Source: Halopseudomonas sabulinigri | Lineage (GTDB): Bacteria; Pseudomonadota; Gammaproteobacteria; Pseudomonadales; Pseudomonadaceae | Assembly: GCA_011053055.1 (NCBI GenBank) | Contig: DRHT01000049.1 | Location: 1-64,000 of the forward strand | Direction of reading: 5' to 3' | DNA: 64,000 nucleotides | In this document: positions 8,882-17,527 of the stretch, piece after piece | Position numbering within the stretch: position 1 is the first letter of the stretch | Layout: each line of letters begins with the position of its first letter | Made by a program: the position numbers and the translations under genes | Notes under the pieces: generated by a model | Databases searched by the model: none | Seen by the model: the letters and a program-made list of their open reading frames with translations, nothing else | What the model was told of the DNA's origin: nothing

Positions 8882-10589
8882 CGGCGTTAATCCATTCTTT
8901 GACTACCTGAGCCACTCGGCCAGGATCTTCAGCCAGCAAGCCCTTGATGGCATTCAGTTGTTGCTCATAGCCGGCGCCTGGCGGCGGCAGTAATACGGGT
9001 CCGGAACTAGGGCCTGAAAGACTTACCTGATCGGGGCGTAGATCATCGTCCAAGCCGCCTCCGCCGGGCAAAGAGGATGGATAACCGCCCTCACCGCCAC
9101 CACTACGACTAGAAACCGTCAGGTTCTTCAACGCCGGGCGCAATACCGCGAAAACCAGAATAAGTACAAAGAGAATACCCAGAATCTGCTTAGCTACATC
9201 CCAGAACCAGGGTTGTTCCCAAAAAGGAATTGAAGGAAGAGGTTCGATCGCCGCTTGGGCAACAAAGGCACTATTGATCACGCTGACGCTGTCGCCACGA
9301 CTGGCATCAAAGCCAACCGCGTCCTGCACCAGCCGAGTTAGGCGGGCTATCTCTGCTTCGGCCAATGGCGTGTGGGTCACTTCACCGGTCTCGGCATTTA
9401 CGCTGGATGGATCGTCCACCACTACCGCAACAGAAAGGCGAAGCAAGCGCCCTTGCTGCTGGCGGGTGTGGCTGATCTGACGATCCAGTTCATAGTTACG
9501 GGTAGCTTGTTCGCGGGTGTCTTTTGGTATTACCGCAGCAGCGGTAGCTTCCCCCGTAGCCGGGTCGATCACCTGCTCGGGTGCCTCACCGGCTAGCGGT
9601 GGCTGGTTAGACAATGCGCCTGGGATGCCAATAGGGCCCGTCGTGCCGCTACGCTGCTCGCTCACTACCTGTTCACTGCGCAGCGCGGACTCGGGGCTGT
9701 ACATTTCAGCGGTAGACTCTACCGCACTGAAATCCACGTCTGCCGAGACTTCTGCCTTATAGCGACCTTCGCCGAGCACTGGCTGCAAAATGTTGTGAAC
9801 CCGTCGAGCATAGGTGTCTTCCAGACGGCGAGCGTAATCAAACTGCCGACCCGCAACGGTCAGCTCGTTCAACTCGTTCTGGTTGGACAGCAGGTTGCCT
9901 TTCTGGTCGACCACTGTCACTTGGTCTTTATCCAGCTCAGGCACACTCGTCGCCACTAGATTGACGATCGCCATAACCTGCGCTGGCTCCATACCGCGAC
10001 CGGCATACATTTCCAGCAGCACTGACGCGCTAGGCTTGCGCTCATCACGGACAAAAACCGTGGAGCGCGGAATGGCAATGTGCACGCGCGCATTCTTGAC
10101 GTTATAGAGGCTAGCAATGGTACGCGCCATTTCCCCTTCGAGCCCACGGCGATAACGCGTGGTTTCCATAAACTGGCTGGTGCCGAGACCCTGCTCGCGA
10201 TCGAGAATTTCAAAGCCCAAGTTGCCGTCGGTGGGCGCAATACCAGCACCGGCCAATCGCATGCGCGCATCAGCCAGATCTTCAGTTCTGACTAGCAGAG
10301 CGCCGCTGCTGGGCTCAACTTTGTAATCGATGCGGCTCTGCTGCAGCATGTCGACCACTTGCGCGGCGTCAAAGCCCTCCATGCTGTTATACAGCGGCCG
10401 GTACTCAGCCTCCTGCGACCACAGCACCACGGCAAAACCAATGGCTACGCTGGCAGCCAGCCCGACCAGCAAACCAAACTGTCGCAGCATCGGTAGCTGC
10501 GACAGATTATCCAGAAAATTCAAGCCCATCAGAGGCTTGCGCTCAGCGTTGAGCTGGTTCTGGGTAGCAGGTGTGTTGGCGGATTCCAT
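8874..10589 (-). CDS. fliF: Flagellar MS-ring protein FliF
   Basis: FliF forms the MS ring, the foundation of the basal body and housing for the export gate. The 571-residue protein has an N-terminal membrane helix (about 35-57, LRQFGLLVGLAASVAIGFAVVLW), the RBM1/RBM2 ring-building domains (VDMLQQSRIDYKVEP; GLEGEMARTIASLYNVKNARVHIAIP), a large periplasmic part, a second membrane helix (about 450-472, AKQILGILFVLILVFAVL), and a cytoplasmic tail ending VAQVVKEWINADE that binds FliG. It follows fliE by 37 bases. Confidence 0.96.
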   Translation of the reverse strand: MESANTPATQNQLNAERKPLMGLNFLDNLSQLPMLRQFGLLVGLAASVAIGFAVVLWSQEAEYRPLYNSMEGFDAAQVVDMLQQSRIDYKVEPSSGALLVRTEDLADARMRLAGAGIAPTDGNLGFEILDREQGLGTSQFMETTRYRRGLEGEMARTIASLYNVKNARVHIAIPRSTVFVRDERKPSASVLLEMYAGRGMEPAQVMAIVNLVATSVPELDKDQVTVVDQKGNLLSNQNELNELTVAGRQFDYARRLEDTYARRVHNILQPVLGEGRYKAEVSADVDFSAVESTAEMYSPESALRSEQVVSEQRSGTTGPIGIPGALSNQPPLAGEAPEQVIDPATGEATAAAVIPKDTREQATRNYELDRQISHTRQQQGRLLRLSVAVVVDDPSSVNAETGEVTHTPLAEAEIARLTRLVQDAVGFDASRGDSVSVINSAFVAQAAIEPLPSIPFWEQPWFWDVAKQILGILFVLILVFAVLRPALKNLTVSSRSGGGEGGYPSSLPGGGGLDDDLRPDQVSLSGPSSGPVLLPPPGAGYEQQLNAIKGLLAEDPGRVAQVVKEWINADE

Positions 10590-10626
10590 GGGTCTTCCTC
10601 AGACTGTCAGCAACAAATAATACAGG

Positions 10627-10959
10627 CTAGATGGGCATCTTCATGATGTCTTCGTAGGCGCTCACCATCTTGTTGCGCACCTGAGTAATCGCCTGGAAGG
10701 CAACTGACGACTTCTGCGAGGCAATCATCACCTCGGTCAGATCAATACCTTGATCCCCGCGCTCGTAACCGGTCTGCAAATTACTAGTAGTTTGCTGCAG
10801 CTCGTTAACACGATCAACGGCCTGTTTGAGCATGTCATCAAATGCCGGGGCGTTGACGTTTTTCTCTACCTGAGCCGCTGGCTGAGGTTTGCCCATGGCT
10901 TCCATTTGCATGGTGCGCATCTGCAACATCAAACGATTGAATTCAACACCTTGGGTCAT
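10627..10959 (-). CDS. fliE: Flagellar hook-basal body protein FliE
   Basis: FliE is the small protein joining the MS ring to the proximal rod and is exported early. The 110-residue product ends with the conserved motif [36 protein letters not shown]. The ATG at 10959 ([11 protein letters not shown]) is preceded by GGAGG at ideal spacing, so the longer ORF to 11031 is rejected. It is the first gene of the fliEFGHIJ-hsbA-hsbR-hptB direction and has a strong sigma-54 promoter upstream. Confidence 0.94.
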   Translation of the reverse strand: MTQGVEFNRLMLQMRTMQMEAMGKPQPAAQVEKNVNAPAFDDMLKQAVDRVNELQQTTSNLQTGYERGDQGIDLTEVMIASQKSSVAFQAITQVRNKMVSAYEDIMKMPI

Positions 10960-11015
10960 ACCTGCCTCCGGGCCGTAAATTTTTTGACGGCGATTGTCGC
11001 TGTACAGGTACTTGA

Positions 11016-11030
11016 GCAAGATTGGTGCCA
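11016..11030 (-). promoter_or_regulatory. Sigma-54 promoter of fliEFGHIJ
   Basis: The minus strand reads TGGCACCAATCTTGC, with perfect -24 (TGGCAC) and -12 (TTGC) elements and correct 15-base span, 56 bases upstream of the fliE start. In P. aeruginosa fliEFG is a class II operon transcribed by RpoN with FleQ. Confidence 0.85.
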
Positions 11031-11033
11031 AGG

Positions 11034-11049
11034 TGTGATTTGGATCACA
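11034..11049. promoter_or_regulatory. CRP/Vfr-type operator upstream of fliE
   Basis: TGTGATTTGGATCACA matches the CRP consensus TGTGA-N6-TCACA with both half-sites perfect. It ends 3 bases from the -24 element of the fliE sigma-54 promoter, placing its centre near -36 relative to the predicted transcription start. Vfr, the pseudomonad CRP homologue, is the natural candidate ligand. Confidence 0.65.
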
Positions 11050-11231
11050 TAAGGTTGCGTTTATATTGTTTTTTTTTACATCGGCGGTGCGATGGCGGAT
11101 CGCAGCTATATTTTGACCAAGTCGGAATGAGGACTAGCCACTGGAGCAGGATAACGGGGAGCAAATGGGCTGGCAGGAATATAAAAGAGTGCTGCAAATA
11201 GGCTATTTAAAGATGGCTTTATCATCATCGC

Positions 11232-11428
11232 TTTTCGCCTTTTTGGCGAGCCAAAGGGGAATGCTTGCCCATTCCCCCTTAGCAATCCCCCAGGGCACCC
11301 AACTGCGCGGCCCTGCGGGTTCGCTGCGTTGCTCGATCTGTCGGGGACGCGCGCAAACTCGCTTCGCTCAGACACCGCGCACGTCTTTTTCCCGGCAGCT
11401 CTGCGCTACTCGCCCGCTCAGATGGGAT
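11232..11428 (+). repeat. Dispersed repeat of about 195 bp, copy 1
   Basis: This segment is matched, in reverse complement, by 30690-30885 with roughly 90 percent identity by eye over its whole length. Shared landmarks are TTAGC(A/G)ATCCCCCAGGGC, TTCGCTGCGTTGCTC, GACGCGCGCAAACTCGCTTC and CTCGCCCGCTCAGATGGGA. Similar segments are common between genes in pseudomonads. It encodes nothing convincing. Confidence 0.75.
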
Positions 11429-11659
11429 CTAATAGTCTGTGCACTAACGTGGTTACGATGCAGAGCTAGACATAAAATTCAAACGCTACGCGGACGTCCT
11501 GCCTTTCGTCCCCGTTCCAAGCTGTCGAGTAACGCAGGGGTTGGGCGAACAGCGGGGCGGACTGTTTGAGGAGCAAGGCGACGAGTTTCCGCGCCGCCGC
11601 CCAACACCGAGTAACGCAGAGAAGCCGAAGGCCAGCTTGGTGGGGTGGCCTTTCTTTTG

Positions 11660-11693
11660 GTGACTTTTCTTTAGCCATTCAAAGAAAAGTCAC
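11660..11693. repeat. Perfect inverted repeat with 13-base arms
   Basis: GTGACTTTTCTTT and AAAGAAAAGTCAC face each other across the 8-base loop AGCCATTC. This AAGAAAAGTCACTCGCC element is a familiar intergenic palindrome in pseudomonads. It could form a strong hairpin in either transcript, but no gene ends immediately beside it. Confidence 0.75.
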
Positions 11694-11849
11694 TCGCCGG
11701 CAAAGGCGAAAAGCGTGCGCAAAAAAAAACTAACGCAATGATCCTGATATCTAAGTTCCCACCTCACTCCGGTTTACGTCCGGGAGACGTAGAGCGCCTG
11801 AGAGATGGAGCGCCCGCAGCAGCAAATACACTCAGCCCTCAGCCAAATA

Positions 11850-13277
11850 TCAAACGCCCGCAAACAAACTCGCTTCCACATCCAACCCAGCATCACGCAT
11901 CTGCGCCAACTTATACCGCAGCGTCCGCGGGCTAATGCCGAGGCGGTCGGCAGCTTCTTTGCGCTTGCCGTGCTCTGAGCGCAGCACGTCAATAATCATT
12001 TGATACTCGCGTTGCTTGACGCCGGCGCCCAAGACGCCTGCACTCGTGTGCTGGGGGGCGGCAGCTGCAGGCTGTTCCGGTATTGGGTCCAAAGGTCTAA
12101 CCGCACTCGCCGTGACTGCGGCGCCAGGCGCCACAGTTAAACACAGGTCATGCGGCTGGATTGTGCCACCCTGATGCAGCACCAGTGCACGCTGGATCGC
12201 GTTATCCAGCTCGCGTACGTTGCCCGGCCAAGCATGTACCTGCAAAGCTTGCACTGCGGCGCTGGCAAAGCGCACGGCGCTCATGTTCATTTTGCGGCTA
12301 TGCTTGGCCAGCAAACGCTCGGCGATCGGCAAAATGTCGCCGGGTCGCTCGCGCAGTGCTTGCCACTGCAACGGGAAAACACCCAAGCGATAGTAAAGAT
12401 CCTCGCGAAAACGCCCCGCTGCCACATCTGCAGGCAGATCGCGGTTGGTGGTCGCAATAATGCGGATATCTAGCTGTATCAGCTTGCGTCCGCCGACCCG
12501 TTCAACTTCTCGCTCCTGCAGCACACGTAATAACTTGGCCTGTAGGCTCAGCGGCATTTCAGATATTTCGTCCAACAGCAAAGTGCCGCCATTGGCCTGC
12601 TCAAATTTACCGGCCTGGGCCGCAACTGCACCAGTGAATGCGCCTTTCTCGTGCCCAAAGAGCGTAGCCTCCAGCATATTTTCCGGAATAGCTGCACAGT
12701 TGATCGCGATAAACGGCTGAGCCGCGCGCGGTGAATTCTGATGAATATAACGCGCCAACACTTCCTTACCCGTGCCGGATTCACCCGATACAAGGACCGT
12801 AGAATCGCTGGCCGCAACCCGTCGTGCCAGATCCAACAATTGCAAACTGGCGGGCTCAACGGCCACCGGACCTTCGCCCGGTAACGATTGCAACTTACCC
12901 TGAGCATGCTGCGCGACCAAATCCAGCAAGGCTTTAGGCGCAAAGGGCTTAACCAGATAATCCACCGCGCCGTCACGAATGGCGGTGACCGCCTGCTGTA
13001 CAGTGCCATAGGCCGTCATCAGCAAAACGGGGAGATGCGGATAATTGCTGCGTAAGTTGCGCAGCAATGCATGGCCGTCCATGCCCGGCATGTTGACGTC
13101 ACTGATAACCATGCTGACATTTTCCTGACGCAATAAGCTCAGTGCCGTTTCGGCGTCCGGCGCCTGTACGTAGTCGTAACCGCCGATCATCAAGGTGTCA
13201 GCCAAGGCTTCACGCAAAGAATGATCGTCTTCAACTAGCAATACGCGAGTCGCTTGCTGGGTGGCATGATTGCTCAT
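11850..13277 (-). CDS. fleR: Two-component response regulator FleR
   Basis: FleR is the sigma-54-dependent activator of class III flagellar genes (hook, rod and switch proteins). The 475-residue protein has a receiver domain (1-125; acidic pair D17/D18, phospho-acceptor D60, K in YLVKPFAP), an AAA+ domain (P-loop GESGTGKE, the sigma-54 contact loop GAFTGA, Walker B GGTLLLDEI), and a C-terminal Fis-type helix-turn-helix (GKRKEAADRLGISPRTLRYKLAQM). It overlaps fleS by 4 bases (ATGA type) and is its cognate partner. Confidence 0.95.
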   Translation of the reverse strand: MSNHATQQATRVLLVEDDHSLREALADTLMIGGYDYVQAPDAETALSLLRQENVSMVISDVNMPGMDGHALLRNLRSNYPHLPVLLMTAYGTVQQAVTAIRDGAVDYLVKPFAPKALLDLVAQHAQGKLQSLPGEGPVAVEPASLQLLDLARRVAASDSTVLVSGESGTGKEVLARYIHQNSPRAAQPFIAINCAAIPENMLEATLFGHEKGAFTGAVAAQAGKFEQANGGTLLLDEISEMPLSLQAKLLRVLQEREVERVGGRKLIQLDIRIIATTNRDLPADVAAGRFREDLYYRLGVFPLQWQALRERPGDILPIAERLLAKHSRKMNMSAVRFASAAVQALQVHAWPGNVRELDNAIQRALVLHQGGTIQPHDLCLTVAPGAAVTASAVRPLDPIPEQPAAAAPQHTSAGVLGAGVKQREYQMIIDVLRSEHGKRKEAADRLGISPRTLRYKLAQMRDAGLDVEASLFAGV

Positions 13278-14491
13278 ACGCCCTCCTGGTCCATAACCAA
13301 CAATGGACGGACCGGCAAGAGTATTTCAGCACAGGTGCCCCAGCCCGCTTTGCTGCGCAGCGCAAACTGACCGCCGTGCGCTTGCACCACTGATTTGACC
13401 ACTGCAACGCCCAGGCCAGTGCCTTGTGCTCGCGTGGTGTGGAACGGCTCGCCAATACGCGCCAGTAGCGCGGGTGACATACCGCTGCCGGTATCCACCA
13501 CGCTAATGCTCAGTTGGTCTTCAATTAGCCGCAGGCTAACCTTGAGGCTGGGGTTCGGAGTGCCTGCCTGCAGCGCATTATCAATTAGATTGGTCACCGC
13601 GCCAGTCAAGGTGTCGCGGTTACAGCGCAGCATCACATCGTCGGGCAAAAGATAATCCCAACGGCAGTGCCCGCCCTTCTCTTCTATCAGACTGTCAGCT
13701 TGGTTCTGCAGCCATTCGAAGAAGATCGACGCGGGCAATCTGTCTTCGATTGGCAGGTCGCCTTTGGCAAACTGCAGCATGTCGCGAATCTGATGTTCAA
13801 TACTGTGCAAACGCCCCTGCAGACGTTCGGCGAAACGCACACGGTGCGCCGGTGCCAGCTCTTGATTATTGAGATGTTCCGCGTATAGCAGGGCCGCCGA
13901 AAGCGGCGTGCGAATTTGATGAGCCAACGAGGCAACCATGTGGCCCAAAGCAGACAAACGCTCGTTGCGCGCGAGCTGACTTTGCAGTTGACGGGTTTCG
14001 GTCAGGTCGTTGAGCAAAATCAGCTGGCCAGGTTCGCCGACGAGAGAGCGTGTCGCCAGGGAAACGCGGCGGCCGCTGCGTAGCGATACCTCATGGTAGT
14101 CGTCTTCACGTGGGGCAAAACGGTCGCGAATCAGATCGCGCCAAAGCTGGCCTTCCAGCGGTTCACCAAGCAAATCACGCGCCGCCGGGTTGGCCTCGCG
14201 CACCACACCTCGGCCATCCAAAACCACTACGCCACCGGGCAGCAAGTCCAAAACATTCTGCAAACGACCAGCCAATCGCGCTTTTTCCGTCAGCTCATGT
14301 GTACGCTGCTCTTCGGCATCGGCCAACTGGCGCTTAAGCATGGAAACCTGCTGCGTCAGCAGCGCGTGCGACTGCGCCAGCTGCTCAGAGACCTCACTAA
14401 AACGCTCATAAGCATCCGCCAGCGGCTCAGCCTGGGAAGCCGAATCAACTTGCGCTGTAACGTGCGGAATGGGTTTTGCGGATACGGCCAT
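13274..14491 (-). CDS. fleS: Sensor histidine kinase FleS
   Basis: FleS is the soluble sensor kinase that phosphorylates FleR. The 405-residue product has no membrane helix. It has an N-terminal coiled coil (about 25-75), a PAS domain (about 78-165, VLDLLPGGVVVLDGRGVVREANPAA), a HisKA domain with the phospho-acceptor H191 in VASLAHQIRTPLSAALL, and a HATPase domain with N-box (VTNLIDNALQAG) and G-boxes (VVDTGSGMS, GTGLGVAVVKSVVQAHGG). A sigma-54 promoter lies 45 bases upstream, consistent with FleQ control of fleSR. Confidence 0.95.
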   Translation of the reverse strand: MAVSAKPIPHVTAQVDSASQAEPLADAYERFSEVSEQLAQSHALLTQQVSMLKRQLADAEEQRTHELTEKARLAGRLQNVLDLLPGGVVVLDGRGVVREANPAARDLLGEPLEGQLWRDLIRDRFAPREDDYHEVSLRSGRRVSLATRSLVGEPGQLILLNDLTETRQLQSQLARNERLSALGHMVASLAHQIRTPLSAALLYAEHLNNQELAPAHRVRFAERLQGRLHSIEHQIRDMLQFAKGDLPIEDRLPASIFFEWLQNQADSLIEEKGGHCRWDYLLPDDVMLRCNRDTLTGAVTNLIDNALQAGTPNPSLKVSLRLIEDQLSISVVDTGSGMSPALLARIGEPFHTTRAQGTGLGVAVVKSVVQAHGGQFALRSKAGWGTCAEILLPVRPLLVMDQEGV

Positions 14492-14535
14492 TGGGATTCC
14501 CCTGGGTACTGAAACCTGTCGTCAGGGGATATAAA

Positions 14536-14550
14536 GCAAAGGCTATGCCA
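14536..14550 (-). promoter_or_regulatory. Sigma-54 promoter of fleSR
   Basis: The minus strand reads TGGCATAGCCTTTGC: -24 box TGGCAT (one change from TGGCAC) and perfect -12 TTGC at 15-base span, ending 45 bases before the fleS start. FleQ-dependent RpoN transcription of fleSR is established in P. aeruginosa. Confidence 0.75.
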
Positions 14551-14604
14551 CTAAATAAAAAACATTAAATAACATAGACTTGTAAATAAAAAATTAAATT
14601 CGCG

Positions 14605-16074
14605 TCAGTCTTCTGACACGTCGGAACCGCGATTAAGACCGTACTTACGCATCTTTTCAACCAAGGTAGTGCGACGTATTTTCAACCGCTCAGCCGCGCG
14701 TGCCACCACGCTATTGCACTCGTCCAGGGCCTGCTGAATGAGCGTCTGCTCTAGTCCCGCAAGGTACTCTTTCAGGTCCAGGCCCTCGGGTGGCAAGAAT
14801 GCCGGGCTATCGAGACCAACCAAGCCGCTGAACGCCTCGCTGCGCTCATCTTCGTCTTCGCGTAGTTGCCGCAGGTCATCCTGATCGTCTTCGACATAAC
14901 GGAATTTACGGGGTAGCTCACCTACACCGATAACCCCGTGCGGATGCATGATAGCCATACGTTCTACCAAGTTGGCGAGCTCACGCACGTTGCCCGGCCA
15001 CTCATGTTGGCACAGTGACATAATGGCAGAGGTGCTGAAACGAATGGAACCGCGCTTCTCTTTTTCCAGACGGGTAATCAGCTCATTGAGCAATAGCGGT
15101 AGGTCTTCAATACGCTCGCGCATAGCGGGCATATCAATAGGGAATACGTTGAGACGGTAGTACAGGTCTTCGCGGAAGCTGCCCTGCTCTATCATTGTCT
15201 CAAGGTTTTTATGTGTTGCAGCGATAACGCGCACATCCGCAGTCTGGACTTTATTACTGCCCACACGCTCAAAAGTGCGCTCCTGCAGCACGCGCAGCAA
15301 CTTAACCTGCATCGGCAGCGGCATATCGCCAATTTCGTCAAGGAATAATGTACCGCCTTGCGCCAATTCAAAACGACCTGCGCGGCTGGTAATTGCGCCG
15401 GTAAAGGCGCCTTTCTCATGGCCAAACAGCTCGCTTTCCAGCAGCTCGGCAGGAATAGCACCGCAATTGATGGGAACGAAGGGCGCTTCGTTGCGGCGGG
15501 AGTGATAATGCAGATTGCGCGCGACCACCTCTTTACCCGTGCCAGACTCCCCAAGGATCAACACAGTCGCCTCAGTGTCCGCTACCTGCTGCATCATTTG
15601 ACGCACAGAATGTATTGAACGACTGGTGCCCACTAAGCTACGAAACAGATTCGGCTCACGCTGATGCTGCCGATTGGCCTTTTCTCCGAATACTTCGCGA
15701 TACACCTGCGCACGGTGCAGCGCGTCAAGCAGATGGTTATAACTTAAAGGGGGCTCGAGCACTGCCAACAAACGCTGTTTGAGATGGTCAGGCCATTTAC
15801 TCGATTGCTCAGGATCGATCAGGATAATCGGTAAATTCTCATCCCATTTATCAAGTTGCCCCAAAAGGGCGGGCAAGCCTTGCTCATGCTCACAACGACC
15901 AAGAATCACACATTTGACTGCACCCGGCGATTCAACCTGCTCGCCAGCCGCCGCCAACCAGTTTTGCGAGTCACTGATGATCGCCTCCTCGCCCAGAAAG
16001 CCGAGAATAACAGCCAGGTCGTGGCGGTTTTGGGAGGAGTCGTCGATCAACAAAATGTGACTGTTGGGCAGCAT
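14605..16074 (-). CDS. fleQ: Flagellar master regulator FleQ
   Basis: FleQ is the top-level sigma-54 activator of flagellar genes and a c-di-GMP-responsive repressor/activator of biofilm genes. The 489-residue product has a degenerate receiver-like N-terminal domain, an AAA+ domain nearly identical to known FleQ ([56 protein letters not shown]) and a Fis-type HTH ([20 protein letters not shown]). The start at 16074 ([12 protein letters not shown]) gives the usual length; in-frame ATGs at 16089 and 16122 are possible and none has a clear ribosome binding site. No sigma-54 promoter is visible upstream, as expected. Confidence 0.95.
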   Translation of the reverse strand: MLPNSHILLIDDSSQNRHDLAVILGFLGEEAIISDSQNWLAAAGEQVESPGAVKCVILGRCEHEQGLPALLGQLDKWDENLPIILIDPEQSSKWPDHLKQRLLAVLEPPLSYNHLLDALHRAQVYREVFGEKANRQHQREPNLFRSLVGTSRSIHSVRQMMQQVADTEATVLILGESGTGKEVVARNLHYHSRRNEAPFVPINCGAIPAELLESELFGHEKGAFTGAITSRAGRFELAQGGTLFLDEIGDMPLPMQVKLLRVLQERTFERVGSNKVQTADVRVIAATHKNLETMIEQGSFREDLYYRLNVFPIDMPAMRERIEDLPLLLNELITRLEKEKRGSIRFSTSAIMSLCQHEWPGNVRELANLVERMAIMHPHGVIGVGELPRKFRYVEDDQDDLRQLREDEDERSEAFSGLVGLDSPAFLPPEGLDLKEYLAGLEQTLIQQALDECNSVVARAAERLKIRRTTLVEKMRKYGLNRGSDVSED

Positions 16075-16248
16075 AGTCAGAGGGGGCATTCCTGTGGGCA
16101 GGCTAGACTGGTCGCGGAGCATGATGGCGCCGCGCCATACCTTTTGTGTTGAGCTTAAATGTAGTCAGAAATGGAGTCGCAGTCAAATAGTTGGCGCAAC
16201 AAAGTTGGCTAATAATTTGAAGTCAAAAGCGCTGTAGTCAGAAGCCCT

Positions 16249-16545
16249 TCAGGTAAACATCTGGTAAACCTTGGCGCCCTGACGACTCTTCTGCAAGTCT
16301 TGCAGCTCTTCAGCCAGCTTTCCTTGCACTGCTTGGCACAAGGCTACAACTTCGCGGTAGGTGCCGCTCAAGCCTTCCAGCACCTCGGCGATCTGCTGAT
16401 CGTCACGCTGCGGATCTTGCATAGCTTGCTGCACCTGAGTGCGGCACAAGCGGTCCAACTCGCCGACTTGCTGCCAATCACCTGCCTGCACGGCAGCGAT
16501 CAGGAATTCGTGGGTGTTTTGAATTTGCTCAACGGCATTGGCCAT
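16249..16545 (-). CDS. fliT: Flagellar chaperone FliT-like protein
   Basis: Small helical protein of 98 residues directly downstream of fliS in the position where pseudomonads carry fliT, whose product chaperones the filament cap FliD. Sequence similarity to enterobacterial FliT is weak in this lineage and the call leans on position, size and all-helical composition (VALCQAVQGKLAEELQDLQKSRQ). The ATG at 16545 has GAGGAGT upstream; the gene starts 11 bases after the fliS stop. Confidence 0.75.
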   Translation of the reverse strand: MANAVEQIQNTHEFLIAAVQAGDWQQVGELDRLCRTQVQQAMQDPQRDDQQIAEVLEGLSGTYREVVALCQAVQGKLAEELQDLQKSRQGAKVYQMFT

Positions 16546-16556
16546 CGGAATACTCC

Positions 16557-16940
16557 TCAAGATTGGCGAATGCCGTCCCAGCCAGCTTTCACTTCACGCA
16601 GCAATGCGGTTACTTCATCCAGCAATGCCGCATCATTACGTAGGTTAGCCTGACTAAGACGCTGCTGCATAAAAGCATAAAGGCTATCTAGGTTACCCGC
16701 CACTTCTCCGCCTTGCTTCTGGTCCAGCGCTTCACGTAAACCACCGATAATGGCAATCGCTTTACCAATCTGCTCGCCTTTGAGCGGCACGTTACCATGT
16801 TGCATCGCGCCCTTAGCCTGCGCAACCCGCTGCAAACCGCCTTCCATTAGCATTTGAATCAAACGATGTGGATCGGCTTCGCTGATCTGCGCGTTAACGT
16901 TAACAGTTTGGTATTGCTTCATAGCGGCGTAAGCATTCAT
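16557..16940 (-). CDS. fliS: Flagellar export chaperone FliS (copy 1)
   Basis: FliS binds the C-terminal D0 helix of flagellin and keeps it from polymerising in the cytosol. The 127-residue product has the N-terminal AYAAMKQYQTVNVNAQISEADPHRLIQMLMEGGLQRV motif set of the family and the C-terminal LLREVKAGWDGI. The ATG at 16940 is preceded by AGGA; the longer ORF to 16967 is rejected. A second fliS gene lies upstream. About 40-65 bases upstream a sigma-28-like sequence (TCAAGTTT, 10-base spacer, GCCGATAT) can be read, one base short of the usual spacing. Confidence 0.92.
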   Translation of the reverse strand: MNAYAAMKQYQTVNVNAQISEADPHRLIQMLMEGGLQRVAQAKGAMQHGNVPLKGEQIGKAIAIIGGLREALDQKQGGEVAGNLDSLYAFMQQRLSQANLRNDAALLDEVTALLREVKAGWDGIRQS

Positions 16941-17155
16941 GGGGCATATCCTGGAGATAGATGGCACATGATGTTTATATCGGCAGCGCGGGGGAAACTT
17001 GAGGCTAATTTGCTAAAAAGAACAACATATATAACAACCTAGCGAAGATAGCCGTCCCATCGTAAGCTCGGCCTACTTGCGCATGCAGATGCAGAAGCAG
17101 TGCATACCCAAATAAGCAGCTTAAGCGAGGAAGTTCTGTATTAAAGAGCGATCAA

Positions 17156-17524
17156 TCAAGCAGGCTCAATGGCATCCCAACCTTCTTTGATCTCACTTAA
17201 CAACTGCTGAACCTCATCGAGCGAGCGCGGCGTGTCATCCAAGGCGACACCTGCTAGCTTACGGGTCATATAATCGTAAAGTGCATCAAGATTCTCGGCG
17301 ATCTCGCCGCCCATATCTTTATCCAACGACGCCTGAAGTGCCCCGATGATGCTGATGGTGCTGCTCACCGCCACACCGCGACGCTCAGGGTTGCCGGTTG
17401 CCTGCGCGTGGCGAGCCAGCTTGAGCCGCTCAATAGCGCCGTCCAGCAGTAGTTGCACGGCGCGATACTGCGAAACTTCTTGCGAAATATTAACCTGCTT
17501 GTAGGTGTCGATTGGGCTAGCCAT
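17156..17524 (-). CDS. fliS: FliS paralogue (copy 2)
   Basis: Second FliS-family protein, 122 residues: [67 protein letters not shown] and the terminal [15 protein letters not shown]. It resembles copy 1 only partly (shared GGEVA/GGEIA-NLD-LY core), so it is not a recent duplicate. It begins 3 bases after fliD and is likely co-transcribed with it, while copy 1 sits 215 bases further on. One copy may serve flagellin and the other another substrate; that split of roles is inference. Confidence 0.88.
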   Translation of the reverse strand: MASPIDTYKQVNISQEVSQYRAVQLLLDGAIERLKLARHAQATGNPERRGVAVSSTISIIGALQASLDKDMGGEIAENLDALYDYMTRKLAGVALDDTPRSLDEVQQLLSEIKEGWDAIEPA

Positions 17525-17527
17525 TGC

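Larger units (their letters stand above)
11100..11849. other. Long intergenic region between fliE and fleR
   Basis: About 750 bases without a credible gene. It holds one copy of a dispersed repeat of about 195 bases (11232-11428), a segment of the pseudomonad intergenic mosaic type (about 11465-11640), a perfect 13-base-arm inverted repeat at 11660-11693, and a small palindrome TACGTC-CGGGA-GACGTA at 11775-11791 that could terminate fleSR. Several open frames occur here on both strands, but they lie on the repeats and lack ribosome binding sites. Confidence 0.6.

Noticed and set aside
11106-11375. Open frame of 89 codons on the minus strand (begins MSERSEFARVPD)
   Set aside because: It lies on the dispersed 195-bp repeat, has no ribosome binding site and reflects repeat sequence; such frames are a common artefact in pseudomonads.
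11775-11791. Terminator of fleSR
   Set aside because: TACGTC-CGGGA-GACGTA is a perfect but short palindrome with no T-tract and stands 59 bases past the stop; not firm enough for a feature.
16976-17003. Sigma-28 promoter for fliS copy 1
   Set aside because: Boxes TCAAGTTT and GCCGATAT are plausible but the spacer is 10 instead of 11; kept only as a remark.
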